Shown piece by piece: positions 36,227 through 45,442 of a DNA stretch of 64,000 nucleotides; position 1 is the stretch's first letter, and each line of letters starts with the position of its first letter. The stretch is from Candidatus Hydrogenisulfobacillus filiaventi (GTDB taxonomy: Bacteria > Bacillota > Sulfobacillia > Sulfobacillales > R501): NCBI GenBank assembly GCA_902809825.1, contig LR778114.1:248001-312000 (forward strand), given 5' to 3'. The position numbers and the translations under genes were made by a program. Below the pieces are notes generated by a model. It was not told the origin of the DNA. It made no database searches and was given only the letters and a program-made list of their open reading frames with translations.

Positions 36227-37327
36227 GTGACAGCGCTGCGGATTGCGGTCGATGCCCTGCTGTACTCCCGGCAGGCGGCCGGCATCGGCCACTACATCCG
36301 CCATCTGGTGACGGCGTATGCCGCCGTGTTTCCCGAAGATGAGGTCTGGGCGGTGCTGAATCCGGGGCTCAGTCTGCCGGTCTCCCGGTGCTTTCATCCG
36401 GCGCACCCCTTGAACGGCAGCGGGGCCCGCATCCTCTATGAGCAGATGGTGCTGCCCCGGCTGCTGGGCCGGGTGGGGTATGATGTGGCCCACTTTCCCG
36501 ATTACCAGCTGCCGATTGCGGGCCGGGTGCCGCGGGCGGTGATTACCGTGCATGACCTGGTGGCCTTCCGCATGCCGGAGACCTTCCCGCCCCGGGCCGG
36601 GCGGGTGAAACGCTACCTGATGGCCCAATCGGTCCGGCGGGCGGCGCACGTCATCGTGCCCAGCCGGGCCACCCGGGACGACCTGGTCCACGTGCTGGGC
36701 ATCCCGCCCGAACGCATCACCGTCATTCCCCATGGCGTAACCCACCTGCCCCGAGACGACGGCCCCTCACCCTGGCCGCGGCCGTACTTCCTGGCGGTCG
36801 GCACCCTGGAACCGCGCAAGAACCTGGTGCGGCTCATTCAAGGCTACAGCCGCCTCTGCCGGGCGCGCGGCGGCGACTGCCCCGATCTGGTGGTGGCGGG
36901 TAAGCCGGGCTGGATGTACGAGCCCATCTACCGCGCCCCGGCCGAAAACGGGGTGGAGGGGCGCGTAACCTTTCTGGATTATGTGGCGGAATCGTTACTG
37001 GTGAAGCTGTTCAGCCATGCTGAGGCCCTGTGCTTCCCCAGCCTGTATGAGGGCTTCGGCCTGCCGGTGGCGGAGGCCATGACCATCGGCACCCCGGTGG
37101 TGGCCTCCAACCGGGGGGCGCTGGCGGAAATCGGGGAAGGGGCGGCCTTTCTGGTCGACCCCCTGGACCCGGATTCCATTGCTGCCGGCCTGGAAACGGT
37201 GCTGACCCATCCGGCGGAGGTGGAGGTCCGCCGGCGTCTGGGGCAGGAGCGCATGCGGCGGTTGACCTGGGAGGCGGCGGCCCGGGCCACCCGGGCGGTC
37301 TATGAGCGGGTCGCGACGGCCCGCTGA
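36227..37327 (+). CDS. GT4-family glycosyltransferase
   Basis: A 366-residue GT-B glycosyltransferase. The N-terminal domain starts LRIAVDALLYSRQAAGIGHYI and includes VITVHDLVAFRMPETFPP. The donor domain has FLAVGTLEPRKNLVRLI and CFPSLYEGFGLPVAEAM with the EAM-type Glu. Enzymes of this type add mannose or related sugars to surface polysaccharides. GTG 36227 follows AGGGAG. It opens a four-gene cluster (GT4, ligase, methyltransferase, GT4) that probably builds and finishes one glycan. Confidence 0.88.
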   Translation: MTALRIAVDALLYSRQAAGIGHYIRHLVTAYAAVFPEDEVWAVLNPGLSLPVSRCFHPAHPLNGSGARILYEQMVLPRLLGRVGYDVAHFPDYQLPIAGRVPRAVITVHDLVAFRMPETFPPRAGRVKRYLMAQSVRRAAHVIVPSRATRDDLVHVLGIPPERITVIPHGVTHLPRDDGPSPWPRPYFLAVGTLEPRKNLVRLIQGYSRLCRARGGDCPDLVVAGKPGWMYEPIYRAPAENGVEGRVTFLDYVAESLLVKLFSHAEALCFPSLYEGFGLPVAEAMTIGTPVVASNRGALAEIGEGAAFLVDPLDPDSIAAGLETVLTHPAEVEVRRRLGQERMRRLTWEAAARATRAVYERVATAR

Positions 37328-37349
37328 GGAACGGAAAGGAGGAACGCGG

Positions 37350-38855
37350 TTGCAGAGCGTGCTACAGAGGGGGACCGCGCCGGTGCCCGGCGCCTGGCTG
37401 CCGGCCGGCAGCCGCTGGCCGCTGGCGGCGGTAGTGCTGGCGGTGCTGATCGGGCTCCTTAACCCGCTGGCGGGACTGGCCGCCTTCCTGGCCGCCTCGG
37501 TTTGGCTGGCGTGGGTCTCCCTGCCGCTGGCCCTGGGGCTCTACATCCTGCTGGCCCCGTATCCCCTGGGGCCCGTGCTGCACCATCACAAGTTCTTCGC
37601 CACCGACATGCTGGCCCTGGCTATGGCGGCGGTGCTGCTGTGGCGGGTCTGGCGGGGGGGCGGCTTCCGGGCCGCCTGGGAGACCTTTTTGACCCGGGAG
37701 TACCGGGCCCCGTTGCTGCTGCTGCTGGCGTTGTCGGTGCTGTCCCTGGCGGTAGCCTTGAGCCGGTTCGGCACCACCGTCAAGATCCTGGAGTACATCG
37801 AATTCTTCGTGGTGGTGGTGGCCCTCTTCAAGGTCAGCGGGCGGGACCGCTCCACCTGGGAGACCTACCTCTATGCCTTTCTGCTCACCGCGGCGGTGAT
37901 GGTGGTGTACGGCACGGTGCAGTACCTGTTCGCCCTGGGGCCCGCCTCCAACCAGATCGCGGGCGGGTATCACGTGCGTGCCACCGGGCTCTGGGGGCAG
38001 CCCAACGTGTTCGGGGCCTTCAACGAGTTCCTGTTCCCGCTGGTGCTGGGCCTGCTGGCCTTCGGGCCCAGGGACCTGAAGCGGGGGTGGCTGGCGGCGG
38101 GGCTGGCGGTTTTAGCTTGGGGGGTGGTCATCTCCTATTCCCGGGGGGCCTGGGTGGGGGACGCGGCCGCGGTCGGCTTCATGGGCCTGGCCGCCATCTT
38201 CACCTGGCGCCGGGAACCCCTGGCCCGCTGGCTGCCCCGGTACGCCTTCTGGGGGGTGGGGGTGCCGGTGCTGGCCTTCCTGCTGGTCACCGGGCTCAAC
38301 CACCTGCACCTGGCGCACGTGTACACGCCCGTGACCTTCCATGACCGGGGCGCCTCCTCCCGCCTGCTCTCCACGGTGACGGCGGTGGCCAACCCCCGTT
38401 CCAGCTACGACACCATCCAGCGCCTCCTCATCTGGAAGACGGCCCTGGCCGCCCTCCTGAGCCATCCCCTCCTGGGCACCGGGCTCGGCAACTTCCACCT
38501 CTACATCGCCCAGCATCCCCCCAAGGGGCTGGTGGGCGGCATCCCGCCCATGGCCCACGACCTCTACCTGGAGTGGGGGGCCGACCTGGGGGTGGGGGGC
38601 ATCCTGGCCGCCCTCTGGCTGCAGTGGCGCTGGGTGACGGCGCCGCTCAAGGTGCTGGCGGGGCGCTACGGGGCGCTGGACCGCTTCTGGTATGGCCTCG
38701 GCTTGGGTGCCTTCGGCACCGTGGTGGCCTTTATCGTGCACGACTGGGTGGACTTCCTGATCGACCACGGCGTGGTGGTGCCCCTGCTGCTGGCGCTGGG
38801 GCTCATTGCTGCCCTGGCCTCCGGGCGCCGGGAGGCGGAACGGCATGAGGCCTGA
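37350..38855 (+). CDS. O-antigen ligase/polymerase-family membrane protein
   Basis: A 501-residue protein with about twelve membrane helices. The large loop region around residues 325-400 has SSYDTIQRLLIWKTALAALL, then HPLLGTGLGNFHLYI and AHDLYLEWGADLGVGG, the Wzy_C/O-antigen ligase signature (G-x-G-x-x-N-F and the conserved His). Members polymerise or transfer glycan chains at the outer face of the membrane. TTG 37350 lies seven bases after AAAGGAGG, better than the ATG at 37302 which overlaps the previous gene. It overlaps the methyltransferase start downstream. Confidence 0.85.
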   Translation: MQSVLQRGTAPVPGAWLPAGSRWPLAAVVLAVLIGLLNPLAGLAAFLAASVWLAWVSLPLALGLYILLAPYPLGPVLHHHKFFATDMLALAMAAVLLWRVWRGGGFRAAWETFLTREYRAPLLLLLALSVLSLAVALSRFGTTVKILEYIEFFVVVVALFKVSGRDRSTWETYLYAFLLTAAVMVVYGTVQYLFALGPASNQIAGGYHVRATGLWGQPNVFGAFNEFLFPLVLGLLAFGPRDLKRGWLAAGLAVLAWGVVISYSRGAWVGDAAAVGFMGLAAIFTWRREPLARWLPRYAFWGVGVPVLAFLLVTGLNHLHLAHVYTPVTFHDRGASSRLLSTVTAVANPRSSYDTIQRLLIWKTALAALLSHPLLGTGLGNFHLYIAQHPPKGLVGGIPPMAHDLYLEWGADLGVGGILAALWLQWRWVTAPLKVLAGRYGALDRFWYGLGLGAFGTVVAFIVHDWVDFLIDHGVVVPLLLALGLIAALASGRREAERHEA

Positions 38856-39657
38856 GGAACCGGCCGCCCCTTACGGCGACGACTTCGGGCCGGAGGCGGT
38901 GGCACGCTGGTTCCAGGAGGAGGCGGCCTACCATGACCGCTTCCAGGGGGGGCGGGTGGACCGGTATCCCGCCCCTTACGCCGTCTTCGACGACGCCTAC
39001 CTCTTCCGGGGACGCTTCCGCCCCCGTCCGGGGGAGGCGGTGCTGGACTTCGGCTGCGCGGAAGGACTGGCCTTAGCCCGGTGGCGCCGCCGGCAGCCCT
39101 TCCGCTACGTGGGCGTGGATGCCTCCCCCGCCCTGCTGGAAGCGGCCCGCGCCCGGGTGCCGGACGGGGATTTCCGCCTCATGCCCGATTCCGGCCGTAT
39201 CCCGGCCGCCGACGGGGAGTTCACCGCGGTGGTGGTGCTGGGGGTGCTGCACCACGTGCCCACGGTTAGCCGGTACCTGGCGGAGCTGGGGCGGGTGTTG
39301 GCTCCGGGCGGCCGCCTCTTCCTGCGCGAGCCGGTGCACGCCATGGGCCGCCGCCCAGGCAGCGGGCAGGCCCGGCCCGGGCTGTCCCCTAACGAACGGG
39401 GCATCCCCCTGCCCTTCCTGGTCCGCACCCTCACCACCCTGGGGCTGGAGGTGGAGACGGCCCGCTACGCCTTTGCCGCCCCGGCGGTGCTGGCGATGCG
39501 CCTCCTGCACACACCCGCGCGTGCGCCTTGGGAGCTGGTGCGCCTGGCCGACGGGCTCTTCACCCGGGCGCTGGGCACCCGGGTGCCCTATGAACGGCCG
39601 CGCCTGGCGGACAAGCTGTATCCCACCGTCGGCTACCTGGTGGCCCGCAAGCCATGA
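38845..39657 (+). CDS. SAM-dependent methyltransferase
   Basis: A 270-residue class I methyltransferase. Motif I is VLDFGCAEGLALARW, motif II includes YVGVDASPALLEAAR, and the post-motif region has AVVVLGVLHHVPTVSRYLAEL with the typical VLHH and the following GGRLFLREP. The C-terminal hundred residues are helical. It overlaps the ligase gene by 11 bases and the next glycosyltransferase by 4, so the cluster is tightly coupled. It probably methylates a sugar or lipid carrier of the glycan made here. Confidence 0.85.
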   Translation: MRPEEPAAPYGDDFGPEAVARWFQEEAAYHDRFQGGRVDRYPAPYAVFDDAYLFRGRFRPRPGEAVLDFGCAEGLALARWRRRQPFRYVGVDASPALLEAARARVPDGDFRLMPDSGRIPAADGEFTAVVVLGVLHHVPTVSRYLAELGRVLAPGGRLFLREPVHAMGRRPGSGQARPGLSPNERGIPLPFLVRTLTTLGLEVETARYAFAAPAVLAMRLLHTPARAPWELVRLADGLFTRALGTRVPYERPRLADKLYPTVGYLVARKP

Positions 39658-40829
39658 GGCGGCCGGGGCACGTGCTGGTGGTGGCGCGCAGCACCGGCCT
39701 TCACCGCCTGGGGGGGATGGAGCGCCACACCGACGGCCTGCTGGGGACCCTGCGCACCCGTGCCGGCCGCGTCAGCCTCATCACCACTCCCCTGCCGCCG
39801 GGGGCGGTTCCCTGGCCGGGGGTGGCGGTGGTGCCTGCCGGCGATCGTCCCGGCGCCTATTCCCGGCGCTGGTGGCGGGAGGTCCCGCGCCGCGTCCGGG
39901 AGCTGGCGGCCCGCGATACGCCCGACCTGGTCATCAGCCAGTCCACCGCCGCCCAGAGCGCCGTGCCCGGGCTGCTGGCCGCCGGCATCCCCCTGGTCTA
40001 CATCCTGCACGGCTCGGCGGCCGACACCCTGCGCAGCCTGGCCGGGCATTACGACCCCCGCAGCCTCTACCGCCGCTGGCGTCTGGCCCGGGCCTGGGCC
40101 TGGAACCGGCGGGTGCTGCCGCAGGTGCCCCGCCTGGTGGCGGTCAACCGGCGGCAGGCCCAAAGTCTGTTGCGCGACCTACCCCTCGACCCCGCCCGCC
40201 TGCTGGTGCTGGAGAATCCGGTGGACCCCGGCTTCCGACCGGCTCGGGACGGGGCGGAACGGGCCGCCGCCCGCCGCCGGTTGGGGCTGCCGGCAACGGG
40301 GCCGGTGGCGGGCTACGCCGGGCGCCTGGCGGCCGGTAAAGGGGTGGACCTGCTGCTGGCCTGGGCCCGCAGCCGGCCGGGGGTGACCCTGGCCCTGGCG
40401 GGGGAGGGACCGCTGGCGGCGGTGGCTGGCGGGTTGGCGCCGGCGGTGCGCCTGCTGGGGCGCCTGGCTGGGGAGGAGCTGGCGGTTTTCTACCGCGCCC
40501 TGGATTGTCTGGCCCTGCCCAGCCGGGAGCCGGAGGGGCTGCCGCTGGCCGCCCTGGAGGCAGGGGCTTCCGGGGTGCCGCTGGTGGCCTTCGCCACCGG
40601 CGGCCTGGCTGATCTGGCCGAGGAGGGCAGCGTGCTGGGGGTGGTGCCCGGGGATATCGCCGGACTGTTCGCGGCCCTCGACCGGGTGCTGGCGGATGAG
40701 GCCCTCCGTCGGCGGCTGGCGGCCGCGGCCGCCGCCCGCCCCCGCCGCAGCTGGGAGGAATGGACGGACACCCTGCTGGCATTTGCCCTCGCGGACGTGG
40801 GGGAATCCGGTTCCGGAAGGATACAATAG
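39654..40829 (+). CDS. GT4-family glycosyltransferase
   Basis: A 391-residue GT-B enzyme. The N terminus has VLVVARSTGLHRLGGMERH (the GG-x-E/H loop of the acceptor domain), and the donor domain has VAGYAGRLAAGKGVDLLL, LALAGEGPLAAV and LALPSREPEGLPLAALEAGA with the catalytic E-x7-E. The start ATG overlaps the methyltransferase stop. It is the last gene of the 36.2-40.8 kb glycan cluster; the next gene starts 42 bases on with its own ribosome site. Confidence 0.87.
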   Translation: MRRPGHVLVVARSTGLHRLGGMERHTDGLLGTLRTRAGRVSLITTPLPPGAVPWPGVAVVPAGDRPGAYSRRWWREVPRRVRELAARDTPDLVISQSTAAQSAVPGLLAAGIPLVYILHGSAADTLRSLAGHYDPRSLYRRWRLARAWAWNRRVLPQVPRLVAVNRRQAQSLLRDLPLDPARLLVLENPVDPGFRPARDGAERAAARRRLGLPATGPVAGYAGRLAAGKGVDLLLAWARSRPGVTLALAGEGPLAAVAGGLAPAVRLLGRLAGEELAVFYRALDCLALPSREPEGLPLAALEAGASGVPLVAFATGGLADLAEEGSVLGVVPGDIAGLFAALDRVLADEALRRRLAAAAAARPRRSWEEWTDTLLAFALADVGESGSGRIQ

Positions 40830-40871
40830 GGGGACGGACCGGGGGTACCCGGGGAGAGGAGGTATCCGCCT

Positions 40872-42068
40872 GTGGCGGCCAGCGCACATGCCCATCCCGC
40901 GCCGCCGCCGGCCCGGCCGGCGGCCTGGCGCACGGGCTTCTATACCGTGGCCCATTTCCTGAACGACACCTATCCCAACCTCTATCCCTCCCTGCTGCCG
41001 GTGCTGATGGCAGCCCTGCACTTCTCGGTGGCGCTGGCGGGCCTCCTGAGCAGCATTGCCGCCCTCACCACCCAGCTGCTGCAGCCGGTGATGGGCCTGT
41101 GGGCCGACCGGGCGGGCGGGCGCGGGTTTGTGGTGGGCGGCCTCCTCCTCGGCAGCCTGGTCTCCGCCCTGGCCCTGGCCTTCGCCCCCAGCTACGGCTG
41201 GTTCGCCTTCGCCCTGCTGCTGGGCGGACTGGGCAACGCCGCCTTCCATCCGCATGCTTCCGCCCTGGTGGGGGAGCTGTCCGGCCGCCGCAAGGGGCTG
41301 GCCATGAGCTTCTTCATGATCGGGGGCAATCTGGGGCGCGCCCTGGCCCCGGTGGCCGCCACCACCGCCTATTTGTGGCTGGGGGGCCGCAGCGGGCTCT
41401 GGCTGCTGGCCCTGCCGGGGGTGGCGATGGCGGCGGTCATGTGGGGGGTGATGCGCCCGGCCCCTGCCCCCCAGCCCCGCACCGGCTCCATCTGGACCCC
41501 GGAGTTCCGGCGCGGGCTGCGGCATGCCGGCAACCTGCTGGTGGTGGTGATGCTGCGCAATCTGGCCTCCATGGCCACCGTCACCCTGCTGCCCATTCTC
41601 TGGCACCGGCTGCACCGGCCGCTGTCGGAGGCCGCCGCCCTCCTGATGGTGCTGTTCCTGGTGGGCAGCGTGGGCAACATGAGCGGCGGGGCGCTCTCTG
41701 ACCGGGTGGGGGCCAAGCCGGTGCTGGTGGGCTCCGCCCTCTTCTCTGCCCTCTTCCTGTGGCTGTTCCTGCACGCCTCCGGCTGGTGGCTGTGGCTGGA
41801 CATCGGCTTTTTGGGGCTGGCCCTCTACGCCACCGGCTCGGTGGTGATGGTCTACGGCCAGCTGCTCTTCCCCCGCAACAAGGGCATGGCCTCCGGGCTC
41901 ACCCTGGGCTTCGGCAACACCCTGGGGGCGCTGGCGGTGGGCCTCATCGGCCTCCTGGCCCACCGCATCGGCATCCCCGGCGCGCTGGAAGTGACCGCGG
42001 GCCTGCTGCTGGTCTCCATCCCCTTCAGCCTCCGGCTTTCCCCGCGGCCGGTGCCGGACGTTGCCTGA
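40872..42068 (+). CDS. MFS transporter, fosmidomycin-resistance-like
   Basis: A 398-residue MFS protein of the Fsr-like group. The first helix carries YTVAHFLNDTYPNLYPSLLP, the conserved N-D-x-Y motif of that group, followed by the loop motif GLWADRAGGRGFVVGG, and GGNLGRALAPVAATTAYL in helix 5. A long Pro/Ala-rich N-terminal tail precedes helix 1. GAGAGGAGG lies upstream. Known relatives export small drug-like or sugar-phosphate compounds; the natural substrate is unknown. Confidence 0.85.
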   Translation: MAASAHAHPAPPPARPAAWRTGFYTVAHFLNDTYPNLYPSLLPVLMAALHFSVALAGLLSSIAALTTQLLQPVMGLWADRAGGRGFVVGGLLLGSLVSALALAFAPSYGWFAFALLLGGLGNAAFHPHASALVGELSGRRKGLAMSFFMIGGNLGRALAPVAATTAYLWLGGRSGLWLLALPGVAMAAVMWGVMRPAPAPQPRTGSIWTPEFRRGLRHAGNLLVVVMLRNLASMATVTLLPILWHRLHRPLSEAAALLMVLFLVGSVGNMSGGALSDRVGAKPVLVGSALFSALFLWLFLHASGWWLWLDIGFLGLALYATGSVVMVYGQLLFPRNKGMASGLTLGFGNTLGALAVGLIGLLAHRIGIPGALEVTAGLLLVSIPFSLRLSPRPVPDVA

Positions 42069-42161
42069 GCGATAACCCGCCTGCGGCCCGCGGCATAGAA
42101 CGGGGGTGAGGGCGCCGGCCGCCGGCCGGCGCCTCATCACGGCAGACGGGGCGTGACACCG

Positions 42162-42812
42162 ATGGCAGAGGAGACGGGCGTACCCGCCCCCCTCAGCGGT
42201 CTGCTGGTCACCGTGCAGGCCGGACCCGGCTTGGAGGGGGCCGGGGAGGAGCTGGTGGCACGGTTGAAGGCCTGGGGGGCGCAGGTGGGGACCATGGTCC
42301 CGGCCGGGGGGGTGCTGGTGCGCTACCATCCCCCCGACCCGGTGGCGGGGGTCCGCACCGCCTATCCCTGGGGGGAGGCCGGCACCCTGGCCCGCATCGT
42401 GGCCCATCAGCTGGGGCGGCCGCTGGGCTTCCTCTGGCGGCAGCCGGCCGGCGGGCTGGCGGTCCATGTCTACGGGCCCGGACCCGGCACCGCCCTGGGG
42501 CTGGCCCGGGCCTTGTTCCTCTGGCTGGCCCTCCGGGATCCCCACCGGCTGGAGGGGGTCCTGCCGCTGGCGGCCCTCGACCCTCCACCCCCGGCCCCGC
42601 CGGTGCCCCCGCCCCCGGCAGTTCCGCCGGAGGGGCCCGCCCCCTCGCCCGGCGTCTGGGACGGGGGGCTGCCGCCGGGGCCGGCGGTGCGCTTCCGGCA
42701 GGCCTTCCGTCCGCCCCTGGGCTCGCCGCCCTACCGGGCGGCACCCCCGCCGGGGCCGGGTCTCATCCCCGCCGCCGCCGCATATAAGGGGGAGCAGCAG
42801 AGCGACGGCTAG
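42162..42812 (+). CDS. Protein with Pro-rich C terminus, unknown function
   Basis: A 216-residue protein. The first 130 residues look like an alpha/beta domain (LSGLLVTVQAGPGLEGAG, ELVARLKAWGAQVG, VAHQLGRPLGFLWRQ, LGLARALFLWLALRD) and the remainder is a Pro-rich tail. The opening loosely recalls N-acetylmuramoyl-L-alanine amidases, but zinc ligands are not visible. ATG 42162 and GTG 42153 are both possible starts. It is 11 bases ahead of another unknown gene, so the two are probably an operon. Confidence 0.6.
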   Translation: MAEETGVPAPLSGLLVTVQAGPGLEGAGEELVARLKAWGAQVGTMVPAGGVLVRYHPPDPVAGVRTAYPWGEAGTLARIVAHQLGRPLGFLWRQPAGGLAVHVYGPGPGTALGLARALFLWLALRDPHRLEGVLPLAALDPPPPAPPVPPPPAVPPEGPAPSPGVWDGGLPPGPAVRFRQAFRPPLGSPPYRAAPPPGPGLIPAAAAYKGEQQSDG

Positions 42813-42823
42813 GGGTGGCGGCC

Positions 42824-43869
42824 ATGGGGCGCATCTACCGCGTGGAGTTCCGGCGGGTGGCCTGGTGGCTGGAACTGGAGGCCGGCCGCCTCTGGCTGCT
42901 GGGCCCCGGGTTCGCCCGCCGGCGGCTGCTGGAGGAAGGGGTGACGGCGGCTTATCCGGTGGCGGGACCGCTGGCGGTGGGGACCTGGATGGCCACCGCG
43001 GACGGGCGCCTGCGCTGGCTGGCGGATGTGGGGGTGCCGGGGGCGGCTGAGGACCGCGGGCCCGGCCGCCTGCTGGGCGGCCGGGGGCGCACGGTGGTGC
43101 TGAGCCGGGGCGGCGAGTGGGTGGTGTGGCGGCCGGAGGGGGTGGTGTACCGGGGACCAGCCCCGGTGCCGGTGGCCGCCGTCGGCACGGGCTGGGTGGA
43201 AGGCCCCGGCCGGCGCCTGTATGCGCTGGTGGCGGATGCCGCCGCCGGGTGCTGGTGGGTGGTGGGCTGGGATGCTGCCGCCGGCTTCTTCCGGCAACCG
43301 GAGGCGGTGGAGCCGCCCGGGACCGCCGCCGCCCTGCATGGCGGACCGGACAGCCTGCACCTCCTCTGGTGCACCCCGGAGGCGGTCTATGTAGAGCGGC
43401 GCAGTTATGCGGGCTGGCCCCGGCCCCGCATCCTGGCCCGCGGCCGGTTTCCGCCCGCGGCGGGCGAGCCCCTGTGGCACTACGGGCCGGAGGGGCTGTC
43501 CGCCTGGCTGGTGGGCCCGGGGGGACCGCAGGCGGTGTTGCCGGCGCCCGGCGCCCCACCCCACCCGCCACCGAAGCCCGGGTGGTGTACGACAGCGCCC
43601 GGGGGCCCCAGCTATGGTGGCCCGACCCTCCCCCGGCTCGTCCGGCCCCGCCGCCCGCCTGGGAGGCGCGCCTCACCGCCCTGGAGCGTCAGGTACGCCA
43701 GCTGCAGGCGGCCCTGCAGGCCCGCCCCCGGCCCCGGCGGTGGCCGCCCCCGGATCCGCCCCCACCCCCGCGTGCGGCCGCGGAACCGCCGCCCCGTCCG
43801 CCCCCGGCCCGTCACCGCTGCCGGTGGTGGCTCCGCCGGCCGGATCCGCATAGCCTACCCTGGAGGTGA
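42824..43869 (+). CDS. Trp-rich beta protein, unknown function (frameshifted)
   Basis: From ATG 42824 the first 245 residues are rich in Trp, Gly, Arg and Val, in a repeated pattern of short strands (WWLELEAGRLWLLGPG, LSRGGEWVVWRPEG, YRGPAPVPVAAVG, LWHYGPEGLSAWLVG) reminiscent of a beta-propeller. Near 43555-43565, in a run of Cs, the frame must slip; the other frame continues TPPATEARVVYDSARGPQLW and a helical ARLTALERQVRQLQAALQ before a Pro/Arg-rich end. The combined protein is about 349 residues. No family recognised. Confidence 0.6.
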
Positions 43870-43875
43870 TGGGCC

Positions 43876-44040
43876 ATGGCAGAGGCAATCCGGGTGCCGG
43901 TGCCACCCCCTGCCGGGGTGGCCGGCTGGAGTCCGGGCGTGAGCGCGCGCTGGGTCCCGGGGCCCCCGCCGGCGGCCGTGAGCGTGCGCCGGCTGGTGTA
44001 CGACCCCCGCTTGCAGCCCCCGCACCCGCGCCGGCCTTGA
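43876..44040 (+). CDS. Small Pro-rich protein (54 aa)
   Basis: ATG 43876 lies behind GGAGGTGAT, a near-perfect ribosome site that overlaps the previous stop. The 54-residue product begins MAEAIRVPVPPPAGVAG, continues with Trp/Pro-rich sequence and ends VRRLVYDPRLQPPHPRRP. The RRLVYDPRLQP end resembles ARVVYDSARGPQL of the preceding protein, hinting at relatedness. A hairpin pair follows directly. The function is unknown; the ribosome site is the main support. Confidence 0.5.
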   Translation: MAEAIRVPVPPPAGVAGWSPGVSARWVPGPPPAAVSVRRLVYDPRLQPPHPRRP

Positions 44041-44090
44041 CATTGACCCCGGGGGTTTGGGGCAAACCCCGCAGGGCCGGCCGGCCAAAG

Positions 44091-44115
44091 AGCCCTCCCG
44101 CGGGGCGGGAGGGCT
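44091..44115. terminator. Bidirectional hairpin terminator
   Basis: AGCCCTCCCGC, loop GGG, GCGGGAGGGCT: 11 perfect base pairs between convergent genes. A second smaller hairpin, GGGTTTG-GGG-CAAACCC, lies at about 44053-44069. Neither has a long T run. Confidence 0.65.
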
Positions 44116-44135
44116 CCCCTATGCGGCGGGCCGGC

Positions 44136-44756
44136 TCAGGCGTCCACGATGGGCGGGGTGACCGGCACGGTGCTGGTCACGGTGGTAGTGGTCGGGGTCT
44201 GCTGGGGCGGGAAGGGCGAGGGGCAGACGGCGGCCACCTGGCAGGGCGGCTCGACGCAGTAGCCGTAGGTGGGCACCAGCAGCTGCACCCGCGCCACCGT
44301 CTTCAGCTCCAGGCAGACGTTGGCGGTGGCATAGATGGTCCCCAGCACGCCGCTGATGGTGCTGGGCACCACGGTGGCGGCGCAGCTGACCGAGAAGGGC
44401 AGGCACTCGGGGGTGGTACCGGGGGGGTTGTAGAGGCTGGCCACCACTTGGGCGGTGGCGGTCACCGAGCCGGTGGCCCCGCTGTTGCAGGTGTAGTCGA
44501 TGGGCACGCTCACCAGCCAGGACAAGGTGTTGATGTCATTGGAACCGGGCACGGCGTTCAAAAAGGTGCAGGTGGGGGTCCCGCAGGTGACCGAGGTCAG
44601 GGAGGTGCAGTTGAGGGTGACCGCCAGGGTGGTGGCGTTGATGGTCACGTCCTGCTGGCAGGAGCCGAAGACCTTGTCGACCCAGATGCAATCCACCTCG
44701 GTGGGGGTGGGGACCCCGCTCGGGTACGGGCCCGGCGTGACCTGATCGATGGCCAT
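44136..44756 (-). CDS. Cys-rich paralog A (possible spore or surface coat protein)
   Basis: A 206-residue protein starting MAIDQVTPGPYPSGVPTPTE, with a GGAGGA ribosome site. It is rich in Thr, Val and Cys, with conserved Cys in CIWVDKVFGSC, TCGTPTCTFL, CLPFSVSC and GYCVEPPCQVAAVCP. It lacks a signal peptide. The V-D-K-V-x-x-S-C beginning resembles Firmicute proteins of unknown function that are sometimes linked to spore coats; that link is a recollection, not shown here. It has a C-terminal Thr/Val tail missing from its neighbour. It is a tandem duplicate of the next gene. Confidence 0.75.
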   Translation of the reverse strand: MAIDQVTPGPYPSGVPTPTEVDCIWVDKVFGSCQQDVTINATTLAVTLNCTSLTSVTCGTPTCTFLNAVPGSNDINTLSWLVSVPIDYTCNSGATGSVTATAQVVASLYNPPGTTPECLPFSVSCAATVVPSTISGVLGTIYATANVCLELKTVARVQLLVPTYGYCVEPPCQVAAVCPSPFPPQQTPTTTTVTSTVPVTPPIVDA

Positions 44757-44896
44757 GATGGCTCCTCCTTTCCGAGCTGCGGCGGGGACAGGACCCGAAT
44801 GGCAGGAGGCGGCGCGCCGTCCGGTTTCCCCGGGACCGGACGGCGGCCGGTTCCGATGCACACGCTATGCCCCGGTGCCGGCGGGGGTGCTACCGC

Positions 44897-45442
44897 TTAT
44901 CCCCCCTGCTGGGGCGGGAAGGGTGAAGGGCAGACGGCAGCCACCTGGCAGGGCGGCTCCACGCAGTAGCCGTAGGTGGGCACCAACAGCTGCACCCGCG
45001 CCACCGTCTTCAGCTCCAGGCACACGGTCGCGGTGGCGTAGACGGTACCCGCGACCACGGTGGCGGCGCAGTTGACCGAGAAGGGCAGGCACTCAGGGGT
45101 GGTGCCGGGCGGGTTGTAGAGGCTGGCCACCACCTGGGCGGTGGCGGTCACCGAGCCGGTGGTGCCGTCGTTGCAGGTGAAGCCGATGGGCACGTTGAGC
45201 AGCCAGGAAAGGGTATTGACGCTGTTGGATCCCGGGACGGCGTTCAGGAAGGTGCACACAGGCGTGCCGCAGCTGACCGACACCAACGACGTGCAGGTGA
45301 GGCTGGGCGCCGGCGTGGTGGCATTGACGGTGACGTCCTTCTGACAGGATCCGAAGACCTTATCCACCCAGATGCAGTCCACCTCGGTGGGGGTGGGCAC
45401 GCCGCCGGGGTACGGTCCCGGGGTAACCTGATCGGTGGCCAT
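44897..45442 (-). CDS. Cys-rich paralog B (possible spore or surface coat protein)
   Basis: A 181-residue protein closely similar along its whole length to the adjacent paralog: VDCIWVDKVFGSCQ, CTFLNAVPGSN, PPGTTPECLPFS, VCLELKTVARVQLLVPTYGY and the same Cys-rich end, lacking the final Thr/Val tail. AAGGAGGG precedes the start at 45442. The 140-base spacer between the pair has its own promoter-like or leader sequence but no gene. Disulfide-linked coat or matrix protein is a reasonable guess for either. Confidence 0.75.
   Translation of the reverse strand: MATDQVTPGPYPGGVPTPTEVDCIWVDKVFGSCQKDVTVNATTPAPSLTCTSLVSVSCGTPVCTFLNAVPGSNSVNTLSWLLNVPIGFTCNDGTTGSVTATAQVVASLYNPPGTTPECLPFSVNCAATVVAGTVYATATVCLELKTVARVQLLVPTYGYCVEPPCQVAAVCPSPFPPQQGG

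Noticed and set aside
40179-43676. A 1165-residue minus-strand open frame
   Set aside because: Pro/Gly/Gln/Arg-rich composition and no motif; it lies opposite three well-supported plus-strand genes. It is a GC-rich shadow.
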